Positions 1 through 12,185 of a stretch of 64,000 bases of DNA are shown here, piece after piece; position 1 is the stretch's first letter; each line of letters begins with the position of its first letter. The notes beneath the pieces were generated by a model, which was not told the origin of the DNA, did not search any database, and saw only the letters and a program-made list of their open reading frames with translations. Source of the DNA: Heterocephalus glaber (lineage: Eukaryota; Chordata; Mammalia; Rodentia; Bathyergidae); assembly GCF_000247695.1 (NCBI RefSeq), contig NW_004624800.1, forward strand, positions 8,513,855-8,577,854. Reading direction: 5' to 3'. Made by a program: the position numbers and the translations under genes.

Positions 1-2026
1 TCTAAAATTACACCTTTGGACAACAGTGCTAGAACCAGAAATCTCGTTCATTACAAGACAGTTTGAGTGGAAGCAGAATAAGACGAGAGAAAGTGAAAGA
101 GTGGAGAAAAAACAAAGTTTAAGAGTCAACTGGAAAAGGGACAAAGGTGAAGGAAATGGAGGAAAAAAATTTTAAAATGCAGTGAAAGTGAGGGAGAGGA
201 GCATACAAAGAAAATGAAACCTACAAAGAACAGACTGCTTCATGTGTGATTGTATAATTGCTCATAATTCCTCATTTTTCTTGTTAAAGAACAATGGATG
301 TCAAAGAAAACTTCCAAGTAAGTGCCATCCACTGTGGGTATTTGTCACATCGAAGGGACAGATCTTTGTTAATTCATTTTTGATGCTAACCAGTTCCTGT
401 GATAGGTAGACTATAAATGTATCTCCATTCCAGTCCTTCTGCTGCTTAAGAATAGATTTGCTCTAACAAACTTAGAAAGTATGGTCTTGACAAACAATGC
501 TCTGCTAAAGAATCTGCAACAGACCAAGTAGGAAGCTGAGTGCTTGTAAAGTGGTCAAAGGTGAAAACCAATGAAAACCAGTATGCTTCTTATGGGCACA
601 TCCATGTACACTCTGTTTTTACGGGAAAGAGAAAATTCAGCTGTGATACAGAAGAGAGCTTAGAGTTTGGAGGGAGGTGGAGAAAGAAAGGGGAGCAGTT
701 CATCAATGAGTATATACTTTTTCCTTGTTGTCCATAATAATATTTTATTTTGATCGGTTTTTATGATTTCTAAAATTTTGTACTTTCTCACAAGTATGTA
801 TTGAAGAATATGTTGAATTTTCTGAGCAAAAGATTCAGGCAAATATATGAACATTCTTTTTCCAGGTAAGAGGGTAGATAAAATTTCAGAGTCAAATGGG
901 TAAAAAGAATACATCCTTTTCTAGGTTTCAGACTTCTACCTCAATTAGTAGAGTCTTTTGATAGAGAACAAAATATTAAAAGGCATGTCTAGAAGCATTT
1001 ATCTCAGAATTGATTACTTAATAATTGTAGACTAGAAGCCTGCATTTATTAGCCTGTTATATCAAGTGGGTAATATTAAATAAAACTTAATGTACATTAT
1101 GTTAACTGTATACTCTTAACACCATGGTTTAGCAATTTTCTACAGTTTTATTATTATTATATTATTATTTTTTGCAGCCTGGGTAAATAATCCATGGATA
1201 TGTATAGATAGTAACAAACAGGTATCAAATATATACAAGTTAAACAAAACCAAAGAACTGGAAATGGGCATTTATTTTCAATTGCTGTTAATCTCAATGC
1301 AGAGGTAAAGCTGTCTTTTCTTCTCTAGGCCTTTTGACATTTGCAGCAATACATTGTGCATTTTACTCTGTCATCTGTGATATTGGAAATGAAACACTAT
1401 GTCTGATCAGAAGCGTCAAGAATGAAGCCAAGCAGAAGATACCTAAGTATCTTATGGTCCATTGCCCACAGTGATTGAGCTGGTGGCATCTAAAAGTGAC
1501 AGGGAGAGGGCTGACACACAACATCATCTCTCACAGTCCCAACCACACACAAAAAGCAACACACACCCACATGAAGAAATGCACTTCTCATTCCGCTGCC
1601 AGGTAATTGCCTAATTGAGCATTAAGGCCTTCAAAGAGCACTAAACATGAGTAGAATTGAACCTTTCTCCCCCTTTCAACTGACCTAAGATGATTTCCTA
1701 TAGTTTCTTTTGTGTAAATAATGAAAAAAGTTACATAAACAAAAGTGTTGATGTTTACATTAAAATTTTATAGTATAGAACTCCACCTTACGTTTCATGT
1801 ACATTAAAAATATATATTATTAATTTCTCTTCTAAATAAGGGTATAAAATAATAGTTCTAAATTGTCCTTTAGTTACTGAATATCCCAGGGGTGAGTCAG
1901 GTATAACCCACCACCTATTTTTGAGTAGTTCATTTACATTTCTAAATTGTGAGAAAAAAAAAAATCAAAACAAGAATGTTATATAACATCAGAAATTATG
2001 GGACATTCAAGTTCCAGGGTGAATCA
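1..2026. other. Non-coding, no recognised gene
   Basis: No family-like open frame or clear repeat is visible apart from a short TTA-rich tract near 1148-1170. Around 1601-1627 there is a cluster of TAAT/ATTA cores that could be transcription-factor sites. The rest is AT-rich sequence that I cannot assign. Confidence 0.6.
1148..1170. repeat. (TTA)n microsatellite
   Basis: A short imperfect run of TTA/ATT units. It is simple sequence with no sign of function. Confidence 0.7.
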
Positions 2027-2200
2027 ATGAAGTTCTATCAAAACACATTCACGCTCACTCGTTTGTGCTTCTGTCTATTTATTTCTGGGCTTTCAAGATG
2101 TGATAGCAGAATTTAGTCTTTGTGACAGAGATCCTATGTGTCATGCAAAGCCTTAAATATTTACGGTCTGGCTTTTCAATGAAATGTTTGCTTACTCAGG
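2027..2200 (-). mobile_element. Degraded hAT-type (Charlie-like) short DNA transposon
   Basis: The segment preserves, in order, the diagnostic pieces of a common mammalian non-autonomous hAT repeat as I recall its consensus: a block like AACACAGCCACGCTCATTCG, then GTCTATTTATT..CTTTC, then GTGACAGAGA, then GCAAAGCCTTAAATATTTAC. The terminal inverted repeats are worn away. The same family recurs near 10050 in the same orientation. Strand is given relative to the consensus I remember. Such elements were active early in mammalian history and are now inert. Confidence 0.6.
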
Positions 2201-3747
2201 AGTTATACCCTGTTCACCCATTTCAACTAAAGTAGAAATAGTCAAGATAAGTTTAATAGTTTGGTGTAGTTTTGTTTCAAGTCGTTTCAGATGTATACTC
2301 TTCCTCAAGTTAATTCTTAACTCAATAATTTAGGAGCATGTAACACTTTCCTGGCTCTTTCTGCCCCTCCAGCCTCTGCTGGAATCATATTGTTTTACTA
2401 TATAGAACATTCTAAGCCAGAGCACACACTCTTTGTCTAGTAATAAAACTGACATATGCTTTTTGATTAAAAGAGGTACAGTGCAACAATACAAATGAGG
2501 AACATATGATCTAATTAGACAAGACTTGCGAGGGTTTTAAAGGGCTAGATTTCACAATAAGATTCATTTTATGCCATCCAATCAAAAGAAGACTTTGACC
2601 AAGGGGTAGGGAGAATTTAGACCAGCATTGCCAAGTAAAATTAGGAAAATAACATACATTCGTGAAAGGAGTCTATATTTTCACTAGCCCTCTACAAGGA
2701 TTCGTTTTTCATTGTTCTCACCTATTTTTATCTGTGATAAAATTTTCATGAATAATACAAAAATAGATTTGAATTAACACAACTTGTATATGTCTTATCT
2801 CTTCTGTTCTGTATATAGCTATATATACTGTCAGCCCTATATTTTTAGATATCGGTTATATATATATTCAAGGAAAATGACCTCATGATAGACACTTCTC
2901 TGCTAGCTTGTAAAGAGGGTTATTTCTCATCCTATCTGTGCTATAGCATAGATCTATTTCCAGAAAACAGCTGTCGGTCTATTGAGGATATTTTTTTATC
3001 TCCCAAATAGCCTTGGGCCCTGGTGGCTAATTATCTGCCAAAGGAATGTGGGCAGAAATGATGTGGGTGATTTTTAAGCCAAGGGGTTCCGAAAGCAGTT
3101 CTACCTTCTCTCTTTTTGTTCACAGCAGCTGAATGAAGACGATTCTGAAGCCCTCAGGGAGGTAGGGCTGAAAGAAGGAATCGTTAAATACAAAACCACT
3201 TGCCAACCAGTAACATCTGCTTAGAGCGAGAAGTAAACAGCACGGGGAGAACTATGTCCTTCAAGAATTTATTTGTTGCAGCAGTTTGAGTTACACTGAA
3301 GAAGTACAGGTGATAACTATAGCATTGTCACCAAACACAAAGGACACATATAGATCCACTAATTTCTCAATAGCGTTTACGGTGTTGATCATTTGCAGTC
3401 CTTTGAAACTCATCTTTGTCTTGGTCTTCCTTTTTGAGAGTCATCTGCAGCACCCATCGACACCACCACACCCCACACCTTTTTGGTTCTGTCCATCCTC
3501 CTGGCTGCTCCTTCTCATCTTCTTGGCCTATTCTTCTATGTATTTAAAGTTCAAATCTCCAAAAACTGTGTCCTGTGTCCTGGAATCTTTTCTTTTCCTG
3601 GACAACCTCAGCCGCCTCAGACCCACTGGAATAAACATCACTTCCTCTAAGACCTTCAGTTGGAAGAAGGTAACATTTGTGACTTAGGTCACACTATTTA
3701 AAACACTCTGGAAACATATGAAAGTACTATCCCTTCCGAATATGCTA
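2201..3747. other. Non-coding, no recognised gene
   Basis: Unique-looking sequence. An open frame of 133 codons at 3286-3687 has no recognisable domain and is treated as chance. The stretch 3010-3100 is less AT-rich and carries TAATTA and TTGGC/GCCAA-like motifs, so it could be regulatory, but nothing visible proves this. Confidence 0.5.
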
Positions 3748-3779
3748 TATCTATCTATATCTATATCTATATCTATCTC
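3748..3779. repeat. (TATC)n / (TATATC)n microsatellite
   Basis: Short alternating TATC and TATATC units form an impure simple repeat. Confidence 0.75.
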
Positions 3780-5862
3780 CCTCTTTCTCAGTACTTTAAA
3801 ATTATAATGTAGGTAGATTTTATTTCACCTTATGTACAAGATATGGGAATTAGAATTATTTACTCCCTCAACAAGAAATTAAGAATTTTGCATGGACCAC
3901 CACTGTATGGAGTGCTGGAGAGGAGAGACAATAGCTTGGCTTTCATGGAGTTTATTCAAGAGGAGGAAAATAGATTTTCAAATGAAATAATTTCAGACTA
4001 AGACAAAGACTAAGGAGACGATAAAGTGTAATTCTAAAAATACACAGAAATGTGATCGTGGTGCCATTCAGCAGAGTCATCAGTAGTTTGGTAGTAGTCT
4101 GCATATCAGTGAATACTCTCTGAGGAGACAACTTGTGATGAAGATGACCCTCCATACAGACATCCTGAGGAATATTCCAGGAACAGGGAAATCAAATGCA
4201 AAAGAGACAATGCTCTCTGTTTGAAAAATTGAGACTGCCAGTATGGCTAGAATATATATGCCAAAAGAGACCAAATGAATAGAAAGGGCACCAACTGTGG
4301 GAATTTAAAATTCAGATATTCTAAATATGCTGGACAGCATTCAAATAGAAGACAAGGGGAAAACAGGAAATTTGGGGAGACCTTCCCATCTTTACCATTA
4401 GAAATATGGATGATCTTTGGAGAAACACTTATTCTTTCTGGCTTTTGGAGCCACTTTTGCAAAACATGGGTGTTATAGAATTAATAGGCATTATTTGTGT
4501 GGATCAAGAAAAGTATTAAAGACAATAAAATTTTCAGATTTTCACAGGGGTATATGTAAAACACAAATTAATTTCAAACAAAATATCCAAAGATGCAGGG
4601 TGATCCTTCCATTTAGTTTTGCAATAGTTTTATTCTTCACTCTTGCTTTAATACTGTAATATAATTTGTTTTTCTTTGTTTACTTTCCCAAAGAGACTGA
4701 GTGCTACTTGAAAAGTAAGACACTTTCTCATTTCTTTTAGGGTCTTCTAAGATTAGCATGTAATATTCATCTAATACATGTATATTTAATGAATCATCAT
4801 GTTTTCAGTTGGTGTCATTTGAGAGCATTCTTTGGCTGGTGACAGGGACCTTGTGCCACAGTGGGTAGAGTGGGGAAAGGCTGGGCTGAAGGTCAGGTCC
4901 AGTGGCTGTGATTTCTGTTTGCTCAAAGAGTGGGCAGCATTGTCACTTTCAGTTGAGTGCCAAAATGCTGACCTCTTGCAAAGCAGATTGGCTTTGATAT
5001 TGCTAAGATAACTGGGTTTTTTAAAAAGTGAAAATCAGCTTTTCAAAAAGGATTCTAAATTTCTGAGTTGAAAGAAGTAAAATATAAACTAATAGTTTAG
5101 CAATCTGTAAAAGACTCCTGTCCACATCCAATAACCTGGTCTGAGATATTATTCAACAGGAAGAAACGGTCAAGAAATGTACTTTCTGTGTCAGGGCTTT
5201 AAGTCATTTCTGACCTTTTTTGTACTTACTCTGATCTTTCCTAAAAAAACCTGTAACTTTTTTGCATAGTGTTTAAGCTCTGGGAGAAAAAATACCTAAT
5301 GCATGTTGGAACCCACAAATTTATTTCCCATTTTTAAAATCTTTACAAATCTTTACAATGGAGGTTTGTACTTATCTCTCTTCTACATCAGCCTATACAT
5401 TTGACAGACTCACTCATTTGAGCTTTTGAATTCTGACCAGGACACAGGCGTGTCCCTGGAGAATACATACAGGCATATTTCACTTGCTCACCAAAACAAA
5501 TATGCAAATAGTTTTAAAAATTAAAAATAGAAAAAATTTTAGAATATTCCATGTAAACTGCAAGTTTTGCCATGCAAATTATTTATTTTTTAAAAAATCT
5601 AATAAGGAGAAATAATTTTGTCTTCCATGAATTTGTACTCAGTGATCTTACCTTTATTCTCAACATTGTCTCCATTATGATCATTCACATCAGGGTGCTA
5701 TGGTTCATGTGTGGTCAAAAGACTAATAAGTTATCAGAGATAGTTGATTTCCCAAGAATTTTCTGAAATCATGTCATGACTCAACATTCACTAAATATAT
5801 CTTTGTATTCTTTCTTGGACTCCTAACTCTTCCTACTCTCTAGCATTTTTATCTTTCCCCTT
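3780..5862. other. Non-coding, nothing recognised
   Basis: AT-rich sequence with only short overlapping frames of 64-80 codons on both strands. I recognise no gene or repeat family here. Confidence 0.55.
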
Positions 5863-5876
5863 TTCAATTCATTCTT

Positions 5877-5961
5877 TTTTTTAATTTTGGTACCGGGGAT
5901 CGAACTCAGGTCCTTGCGCTTGTGCAGCAAGCGGTGAAACCACTGAGCTAAATCCCGGCCC
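5877..5961 (-). mobile_element. ID SINE (tRNA-Ala-like), loop variant with TGTGCAGCA
   Basis: Read on the minus strand the element starts GGGCCGGGATTTAGCTCAGT (pol III A-box region), has the B-box-like GAGTTCGATCCCCGGTACC, and ends in an A-rich tail that appears as T-rich on the plus strand. It is flanked by a 14-bp target-site duplication with one mismatch (TTCAATTC[A/G]TTCTT at 5863-5876 and 5962-5975). This marks an L1-machinery insertion. Confidence 0.9.
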
Positions 5962-5975
5962 TTCAATTCGTTCTT

Positions 5976-6479
5976 AAGGGGAGGTAATCCACCATAGTTA
6001 CCCACCACATCTTGATGTTTCTTTCCTTCTATCAAGCATGTGTAGGAGCACATAAGTGGTGTGTGTGTGTGTGTGTGAGGAACACAAAAGAAGTATAACT
6101 GTATTATTATTCTTTAATCATCTTTCCAAGCAAATGTGAATAGTTCTCTCTTGCTTGCTTTTTGTAATTTTTTAGGTTAATTCGCCACTCCAAATAAAAA
6201 ATCTCCAACGAACACAGTGCCACATTTCAAACTGTATTTTAACCGTGCCTGTTCTCAGATTATCTACTGGTTGTGTCTAATGCAGCCTAAATAATGACAT
6301 ACAAATTTCTTAACCCATCACCATTAGAACTTAAGTGGTTGGCTCAGTGCCTTTTAAAGTAAGAAACTTCTCTCACTTATGTTATCATCCTCCATGTTTC
6401 CCTCACCATTCTCTGAATTTTTAAAAAATGAAAATATTAGTTTTCTTTCATTGCTTGTTATCATATATCTTTAAATAGT
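5976..6479. other. Non-coding, with a short GT repeat
   Basis: Only a (GT)n run at 6059-6077 stands out. No gene is visible. Confidence 0.55.
6059..6077. repeat. (GT)n microsatellite
   Basis: About nine uninterrupted GT units. Confidence 0.85.
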
Positions 6480-6720
6480 ATTTTAAAAATGTTTTATTTT
6501 GATTAGTGCATATTTGTAGTACATAATGATGACATTCATCATGGAATGTGATCCATGGGCAGTTGTTATGTACACATAATATATCTTAATTATTTTTACA
6601 ACCTCTTCCTTCCCTTCCTCTCTCTCCATTTCTCATTCTCCTTTCCATTTGCAGTACCACATGTGCTCTCTAAAAAACTCACAATGTCTACTAAGGAAGG
6701 GTTAGGATTCCTATTGTGTG
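6480..6720 (-). mobile_element. L1 3'-end fragment, antisense
   Basis: The block GATTAGTGCATATTTGTAGT and the following pyrimidine-rich CTTCC/CTCTC stretch match the antisense L1 3' UTR seen again at 23165 and 47285. Only the 3' tail is present, as expected of a 5'-truncated copy. Confidence 0.6.
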
Positions 6721-7520
6721 CTATGGTTCACTAAAATGAAACCTTCCTAATTTTGGCAAAGAGAGTACGTAATCCCCGGTGTCATTTAGAATCCGTTACC
6801 CCTTTCCGATTGTGTGTTTATGCTAGGCAAATATAAAGCATGTAGAAATAAATAATTTTGTCTGTAAATCCTCAAATAACTAAAGGTATCAGAATAATTT
6901 TGGCTCTACCTAACAAAAAACCCAACTCGAATTTTACCTGTACAATTGAGATAAGTCACAACTCACTAAAATGTTCAGTATTGGTGTAGGTTATGTGTGC
7001 GTCATTGTCAGGGCTTAATACAATTTTTTTTCATGACACTAACATCCCCTTTCTGATTCCTAATCTTTCCATCCTCAAATTAGCATTTTAATGTAACAAA
7101 TGCCTCAATCCAAGCACCACAAGTTACAGAGGAAGTGAGGATTGATCTCCTACACTCTTAAAACAAAATTGCTGAACTTGACCCTTGTTTAAATCTAATT
7201 AGGATTTTTGCCTTCTCTGGCATCATTTAGCATAATAGGAGGAATGCAAGGTAGGCTAGAACTGGGATCAAGTGAAATCATATTCTCAAATTAGTAATTG
7301 CAGCATGGAGGATGAGATCGTGCCAATTTTTTTTTATAGAAGTGGGACTTGCCTAGAAAATCCAGTTGGAATTAATCACAGAGAAATTGCATGAATCATA
7401 TCAGTCAGGGAGAAGGTAGGAAAGCTTCTAGGAAATTAACTCTCCCCGTCTCCCATTGAAGACTTCTGTACATAATAATCTTAAATTTTATTAATCTATG
7501 AGTACTCATTATTGTCCTGC
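6721..7520. other. Non-coding, nothing recognised
   Basis: AT-rich sequence without coding or repeat features I can name. Confidence 0.5.
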
Positions 7521-7640
7521 TTTGTTTTTGTTTTTGAGACAATGTCTTCTTGTGTTGCCCATGCTGATTTTGAACTCCAAAGCTGAACTGATGCTCCTGC
7601 CTCAGCCGCTGTAGCAGCTTGAACTACCTCATACCTGGCT
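7521..7640 (-). mobile_element. Diverged B1-like (7SL-derived) SINE
   Basis: Read on the minus strand it runs from a GCCAGGTATG-like 5' end through the CAGCGGCTGAGGCAGGAG block to GGGCAACACAAGAAGACATT and an A-rich tail (TTTGTTTTTGTTTTT on the plus strand). The order and motifs fit the B1/Alu superfamily. Many substitutions show it is old. Confidence 0.75.
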
Positions 7641-7975
7641 GTCATGCCTTTATGATCAAAATTTGAATTGCCATAAAGTCTCTCACCCTGGGTGCTTGAG
7701 ATATAATTTTCATGACAGTGTTGATCAAATCAGAGTAACCTTAAAATAGGTTTACTATCCAAGTGGTTTTTCATTATCTTAAATACTTTATAATGGCTTT
7801 ATATTTTATTTACTCTCTTTTGACTAAATATACATGCAAAGAACTTCTTTCTATCTTAGAAGAACATCAGCCAGGGTACCTTTCAATGATAAATGTACCT
7901 TTTAGTGACATGTTATCAGTGTCTGCACCATCTAAGAATTGCTATTAAACATATGGAAAAGAACTTTAAATACAA
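7641..7975. other. Non-coding
   Basis: A 61-codon frame at 7763-7948 has no recognisable feature. Nothing else is visible. Confidence 0.5.
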
Positions 7976-7978
7976 ACA

Positions 7979-8105
7979 GTGGAACTGAGAAATTAAAAGT
8001 TTAATTTAATTTAAATTAACTTCAATTTTAGTGACCACACGTGACTAGTTGCTTCTCTTTCAGAGATTGCAAATACTAAACAATATATGTTCGATCCACT
8101 AGTAC
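7979..8105. mobile_element. Possible hAT-type DNA transposon fragment
   Basis: GGAACTGAGAAATTAAAAGT followed by TTTAATTTAATTTAAATTAA and then GTGACCACACGTGACTAGTTGC resembles the inner part of a common mammalian hAT repeat, as remembered, whose consensus reads GGAACTGAATTTTTAATTTT and later CCACATGTGGCTAGTGGC. It is heavily diverged and without clear ends. Moderate to low certainty. Confidence 0.45.
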
Positions 8106-10045
8106 ATTTAATTGAGGTGTATGAATTAGAATGACTCCCAAATCCATGAGCCAGGAAAATCAAACAAATCAGTTTTTTCATATATTTTTTTCCAACATGA
8201 CTGTTTTCAGTACATTAATAAGAAGTTTCAAAAACTAATTCCTTGCAAGGAAGCCTCTTGAACATTATACAGCATAGCAAGCACATTTTACCTTCACACT
8301 TACAGAAAAATGAGCTATAAGATTCAAGGCAGCTAGACATTTGAGAGAGGCTCTGTGGCATTAACCTCTCACAAGGGCAGAGGAGTTTCACTCTCCAATA
8401 CTTTTATTTTATGTATGGAAAAATTGGTTATATCACTACACTATTTTTGAAACAATAGCTCATACTACTTGCTTTATATGGTCATTGGCTCTGTTCAAGT
8501 TGATACACAGGTAAAAATTCTTTTGTTATTTTTCCGATCTTCTAATGTAATGCAATATATTTGGAAATTAGAAATGGTAATTAAAGTAAAAGATACTAAA
8601 TTTTGCAATTTTTATTATGCTTTCATACCATAACAGTATTTTAAGAAGATAAGCATTCATCTTCTATACTGATGTTAAATCTAGAAAATAATTCTTTTCA
8701 GAATAAATTGTTATTTGAATATGTGTATGATATGTAATAACACTATTACAATCTACATCAATAACAATTATTGAAATTATTAAAGGATAATGTCATATTT
8801 GTTAACCTGATACTTGAGTTTCAATATACTATATGTTAATTCATTGAGCTGTACATTAAAATCAGAAAGAGTAAACATAGGATTGATGAGGTTGAGCATA
8901 GAAGTTTGGCACAGGGATAATGCAGTCCAAGCAATTACTGTCTTTCTTAGATTTCCCAACACAAATGGCCCAAGGTGATACTTTTGTGAGACACTGGCAG
9001 GCAGAAATTGTGGAATCCAGCCACAAAAGTGACATGTACATCTACTTCATGAAAAGAGGTGGTATGTGACAACTGAGCAGGTTTAAAGAAGTATCTCTGT
9101 ATACTATGACAATATTTTGATGGGGATACCTGGATCATAAAAACTCTTGCTGGTCTAGCAGAAGGTTTCTCAAAATCATTGTAACGTGTGCATCCATGCA
9201 AAGGATATTTCATTTATATTCAAAAGTCCCCTGACACACCTATTACCTATTTGTATCCTTTTTTAATTGTTTCTTAATCATTCTCCCTCTGAACGGAACT
9301 TGGTCAACCACTCCATAATGATTCTCTGTAATCTGAACACTTTAGGAGTTTCATCTCCCTAAATTATTGTTTTAATCATTCTATATTCAAAAACTTTTCA
9401 AATTCTCTTCTACTTTCTAAGTGCAGACATCTTTATAGTCATACTTTCTAACATCTACTGACACCTAACATTTTCAGTCTTTATTGCTATTTATTAGAAA
9501 CAAAATATCCATATTAAGCTGGAATGTATACCATTCAAAGGAAATCCAATTTAATAGACGTGTCTTAGCGCATTACAGCATGGTATTGTTCCCAATTCTG
9601 AGGGATTTGACAAGAAAAGCCTTTGTTTGAGTTCTGATTGTGTTAATTTGCCTGACAGTAGCCTCAGCAACTTCCTTTGTAAGACAGGGGCAGAATATTC
9701 TACAGGTAAAGGAAAGTGGCCTAGAGACGCTGCTATGGGTGAGAGGAACATGGCTCTACTGATGTTCCCTTATGTTCTTCTCCATGAGGTGGTGTCCAGC
9801 CATCCACTGTCTGCCATACTTCTTTAGCTGCAAACAATAGCCTCTCTTTTGGGTTGTGGAGCCCCCTCCCACCAATCTTATATGAATTATTCTGTACCAT
9901 CTTCTCTTGTACATATTCATCACTTACTTGCTACATAAGTGTTTATATAAGTTTTATTTGGTTTATATCATCTTATAAGTTCCTTGAGGGAGTAGCAATG
10001 GTTTCATAACTCCATCTCCTAAACAACTCTTAACGCAAGGCTGTA
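8106..10045. other. Non-coding, nothing firmly recognised
   Basis: AT-rich unique-looking DNA. The overlapping frames of 60-88 codons on both strands show no domain. The piece around 9900-10040 (CTTATAAGTTCCTTGAGGGAG) faintly resembles the end of old L2/MIR repeats, but too weakly to annotate. Confidence 0.45.
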
Positions 10046-10294
10046 CCTTATTGATTGGCAAGCTATGGCCCTCAGAACAAATCCAAACAGTTAACTCTTT
10101 TTGTAAATAATGTTTTGTGGGAACACAGCCATGCGTGCTCACCTGAGTAGGTATCATTCAAGGATTCTTCTCTGCTTTGATGAGAAGTTGTTTACAGGGA
10201 CAGAGTCTGATTGCCTGGATGAATGTTCAGTCCTTCAATATCCATATCTGATCCTTTACAGAGAGAGTTTGTGTTTCACTGATGTGCGTGAAAA
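10046..10294 (-). mobile_element. Degraded hAT-type (Charlie-like) short DNA transposon
   Basis: In order it shows GGCAAGCTATGGCCCTCAGA, TTTTTGTAAATAATGTTTTG, GGGAACACAGCCATGCGTGC, ACAGGGACAGAGTCTGATTG and finally CCTTTACAGAGAGAGTTTG. These are the landmark blocks of the same consensus as the copy at 2027, here nearly full length. The frame of 83 codons at 10110-10361 is an accident inside it. Confidence 0.7.
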
Positions 10295-12180
10295 TGGCTC
10301 AGTAACTATTTGCTCAAAAATTTATAATTTTCTGCAAACTGTTTCTACAATTACAGAATGAACAAAGTCTTCCAGAGTTGAGTTCCAGGGTTAAGGTTAC
10401 TTTACATTAAAAGAATCTCAGCTGGTTTATATTACTATCAAAAGTTTCACTGTGGAAATATATGCAGTACTTCTGGTAATGAAATGAACTCTATTTGCTA
10501 TTAAAAAGATGCACGCAGTGAACACCTTTGTTTTATAATTTTACTGTCTTCTATCAAGACATCTGGGAATATCAATTTAAACAAAGCAGTTTTAAAGACA
10601 ATACCAAAGAAAGTATAATTGTAGGCTATTCTTTTGCAGGAACAGATACTTCATTTAGTTAAATGACAGTGATAAGAAATTTTGCATGTTTTAGTAACAT
10701 TTTGCAGTAAGATCCATTGTTTCACACATGTTCACTGAAGTTTACTTCTTGATTGAGATGACAGTATTCAAAATAAAACTACTAACAAGTCATTTTAATT
10801 CATGAATATTGGGCTGAGGCAGTGGTGGAAAAACTTTCCCATTCTGATTTGGATTTCAAATGGGGCCTTCATAAATCAAGATGAAGCCCATAGATTTTCT
10901 CATTTACCACCTCTACTGCTGATGATCAGTAAAATAGGGTGGCTTGTTGTTCAGAGCCCACTTGCTCAGAATTTTTTAATCTTCCAACAGGCAACCACTC
11001 AACACAAAAAAGTATCCTGTCTTGCCTAATGCAGTGAAATAAATAAACCAGTGTTTCCCTGCCTGAGAAGATGAGATTTCAGATTGTTTCTTTGCAAATC
11101 ACTATCCTACTGTGTTGAGCTATTCAAATTTTATAGACTGCACAATATCCAGGGCAGCTTTACTCAGCTAGTGATGCCTTAATTGGTTAATGTGGCTTCC
11201 AGGTGATATGAAATAATTTTTTAGATCTAAATGAATATTAAACAACAAATCAATTTTCACTAATATGACATCTTTTGATACTTGTTTCTTTACCTACCCT
11301 AGCTGAATGTATTTAGGTACGGTTGTCTGTTTGGGCAAGAACTCTGAGTTAATGGGTTAGCTGTTTAAGACTGCATTTTATTCCCTGAACTGAGTAAGTT
11401 AGAAAGGGACTACAGCTTTAGTCTCTTAAATAAAATATTAGAAAAGACAAAAACTATACCATAGTACTTGAAACAGAATATCAAACATATCTGGAAAATT
11501 AGAAAGTTAAATGAAGAACACACTCTTAGGACAGTGTGTTCTTTTCTCTTTCAAATATTTTTCTAAAACTAGCTAAATTCCACTGCCTTAAGCAAGAACC
11601 AATCTATGACACTGGAGATAGAAGAATTTCTTTTAGAACAAAGAAACATAAAAGTGAATGTGACTCAGGAATTAGGACAATTATCAAAAAACTAGAATAG
11701 ATGTAATTTAGGATACTCAATCAATTTTTATTCTTTAACTTTTGTTTCATTTGAATTTTTATTTAGAAGTTGCCTTAATTTTTGTTGTAATGAAATTTTT
11801 CATTAGAACTTTTTCACTGATTCCTGTTTGGTGAGAGATCAGGTAATTTTGACGGTCAATAGCTCCTCCTCAAATAATTCAACCTTCACAGGTGCACTAA
11901 CTCTTTCTACTAAAAGTTACCATTAAGCCCAACACTCACGCTATTTTTTTAACTATAGGAAAATAACTCCAACATATCCAGCAGCTCCTGATTTGAGGAT
12001 GTTCAGTTGCTCCTCATCTGGAGTCAACAGTTGGGAATGAAACTCAATTATCTTTAAGAAGACCTTAATTATAAATTCTATCATGTTAATATTCACTTCA
12101 CTGTAGTCTTTTGTCTCTTAGCTCATCTTCATTATACACAAAGTAGCTGTGTGCAGACTATATTTTTGGTAATCTTTAAA
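10295..12180. other. Non-coding, nothing recognised
   Basis: AT-rich sequence. A 75-codon frame at 10802-11029 lacks any recognisable feature. No SINE or LTR is clear here. Confidence 0.5.
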
Positions 12181-12185
12181 ACCTT

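Noticed and set aside
3286..3687. 133-codon frame, plus strand
   Set aside because: The starting codon context and the low-complexity hydrophobic stretch give no support, and no homologous family is recognised.
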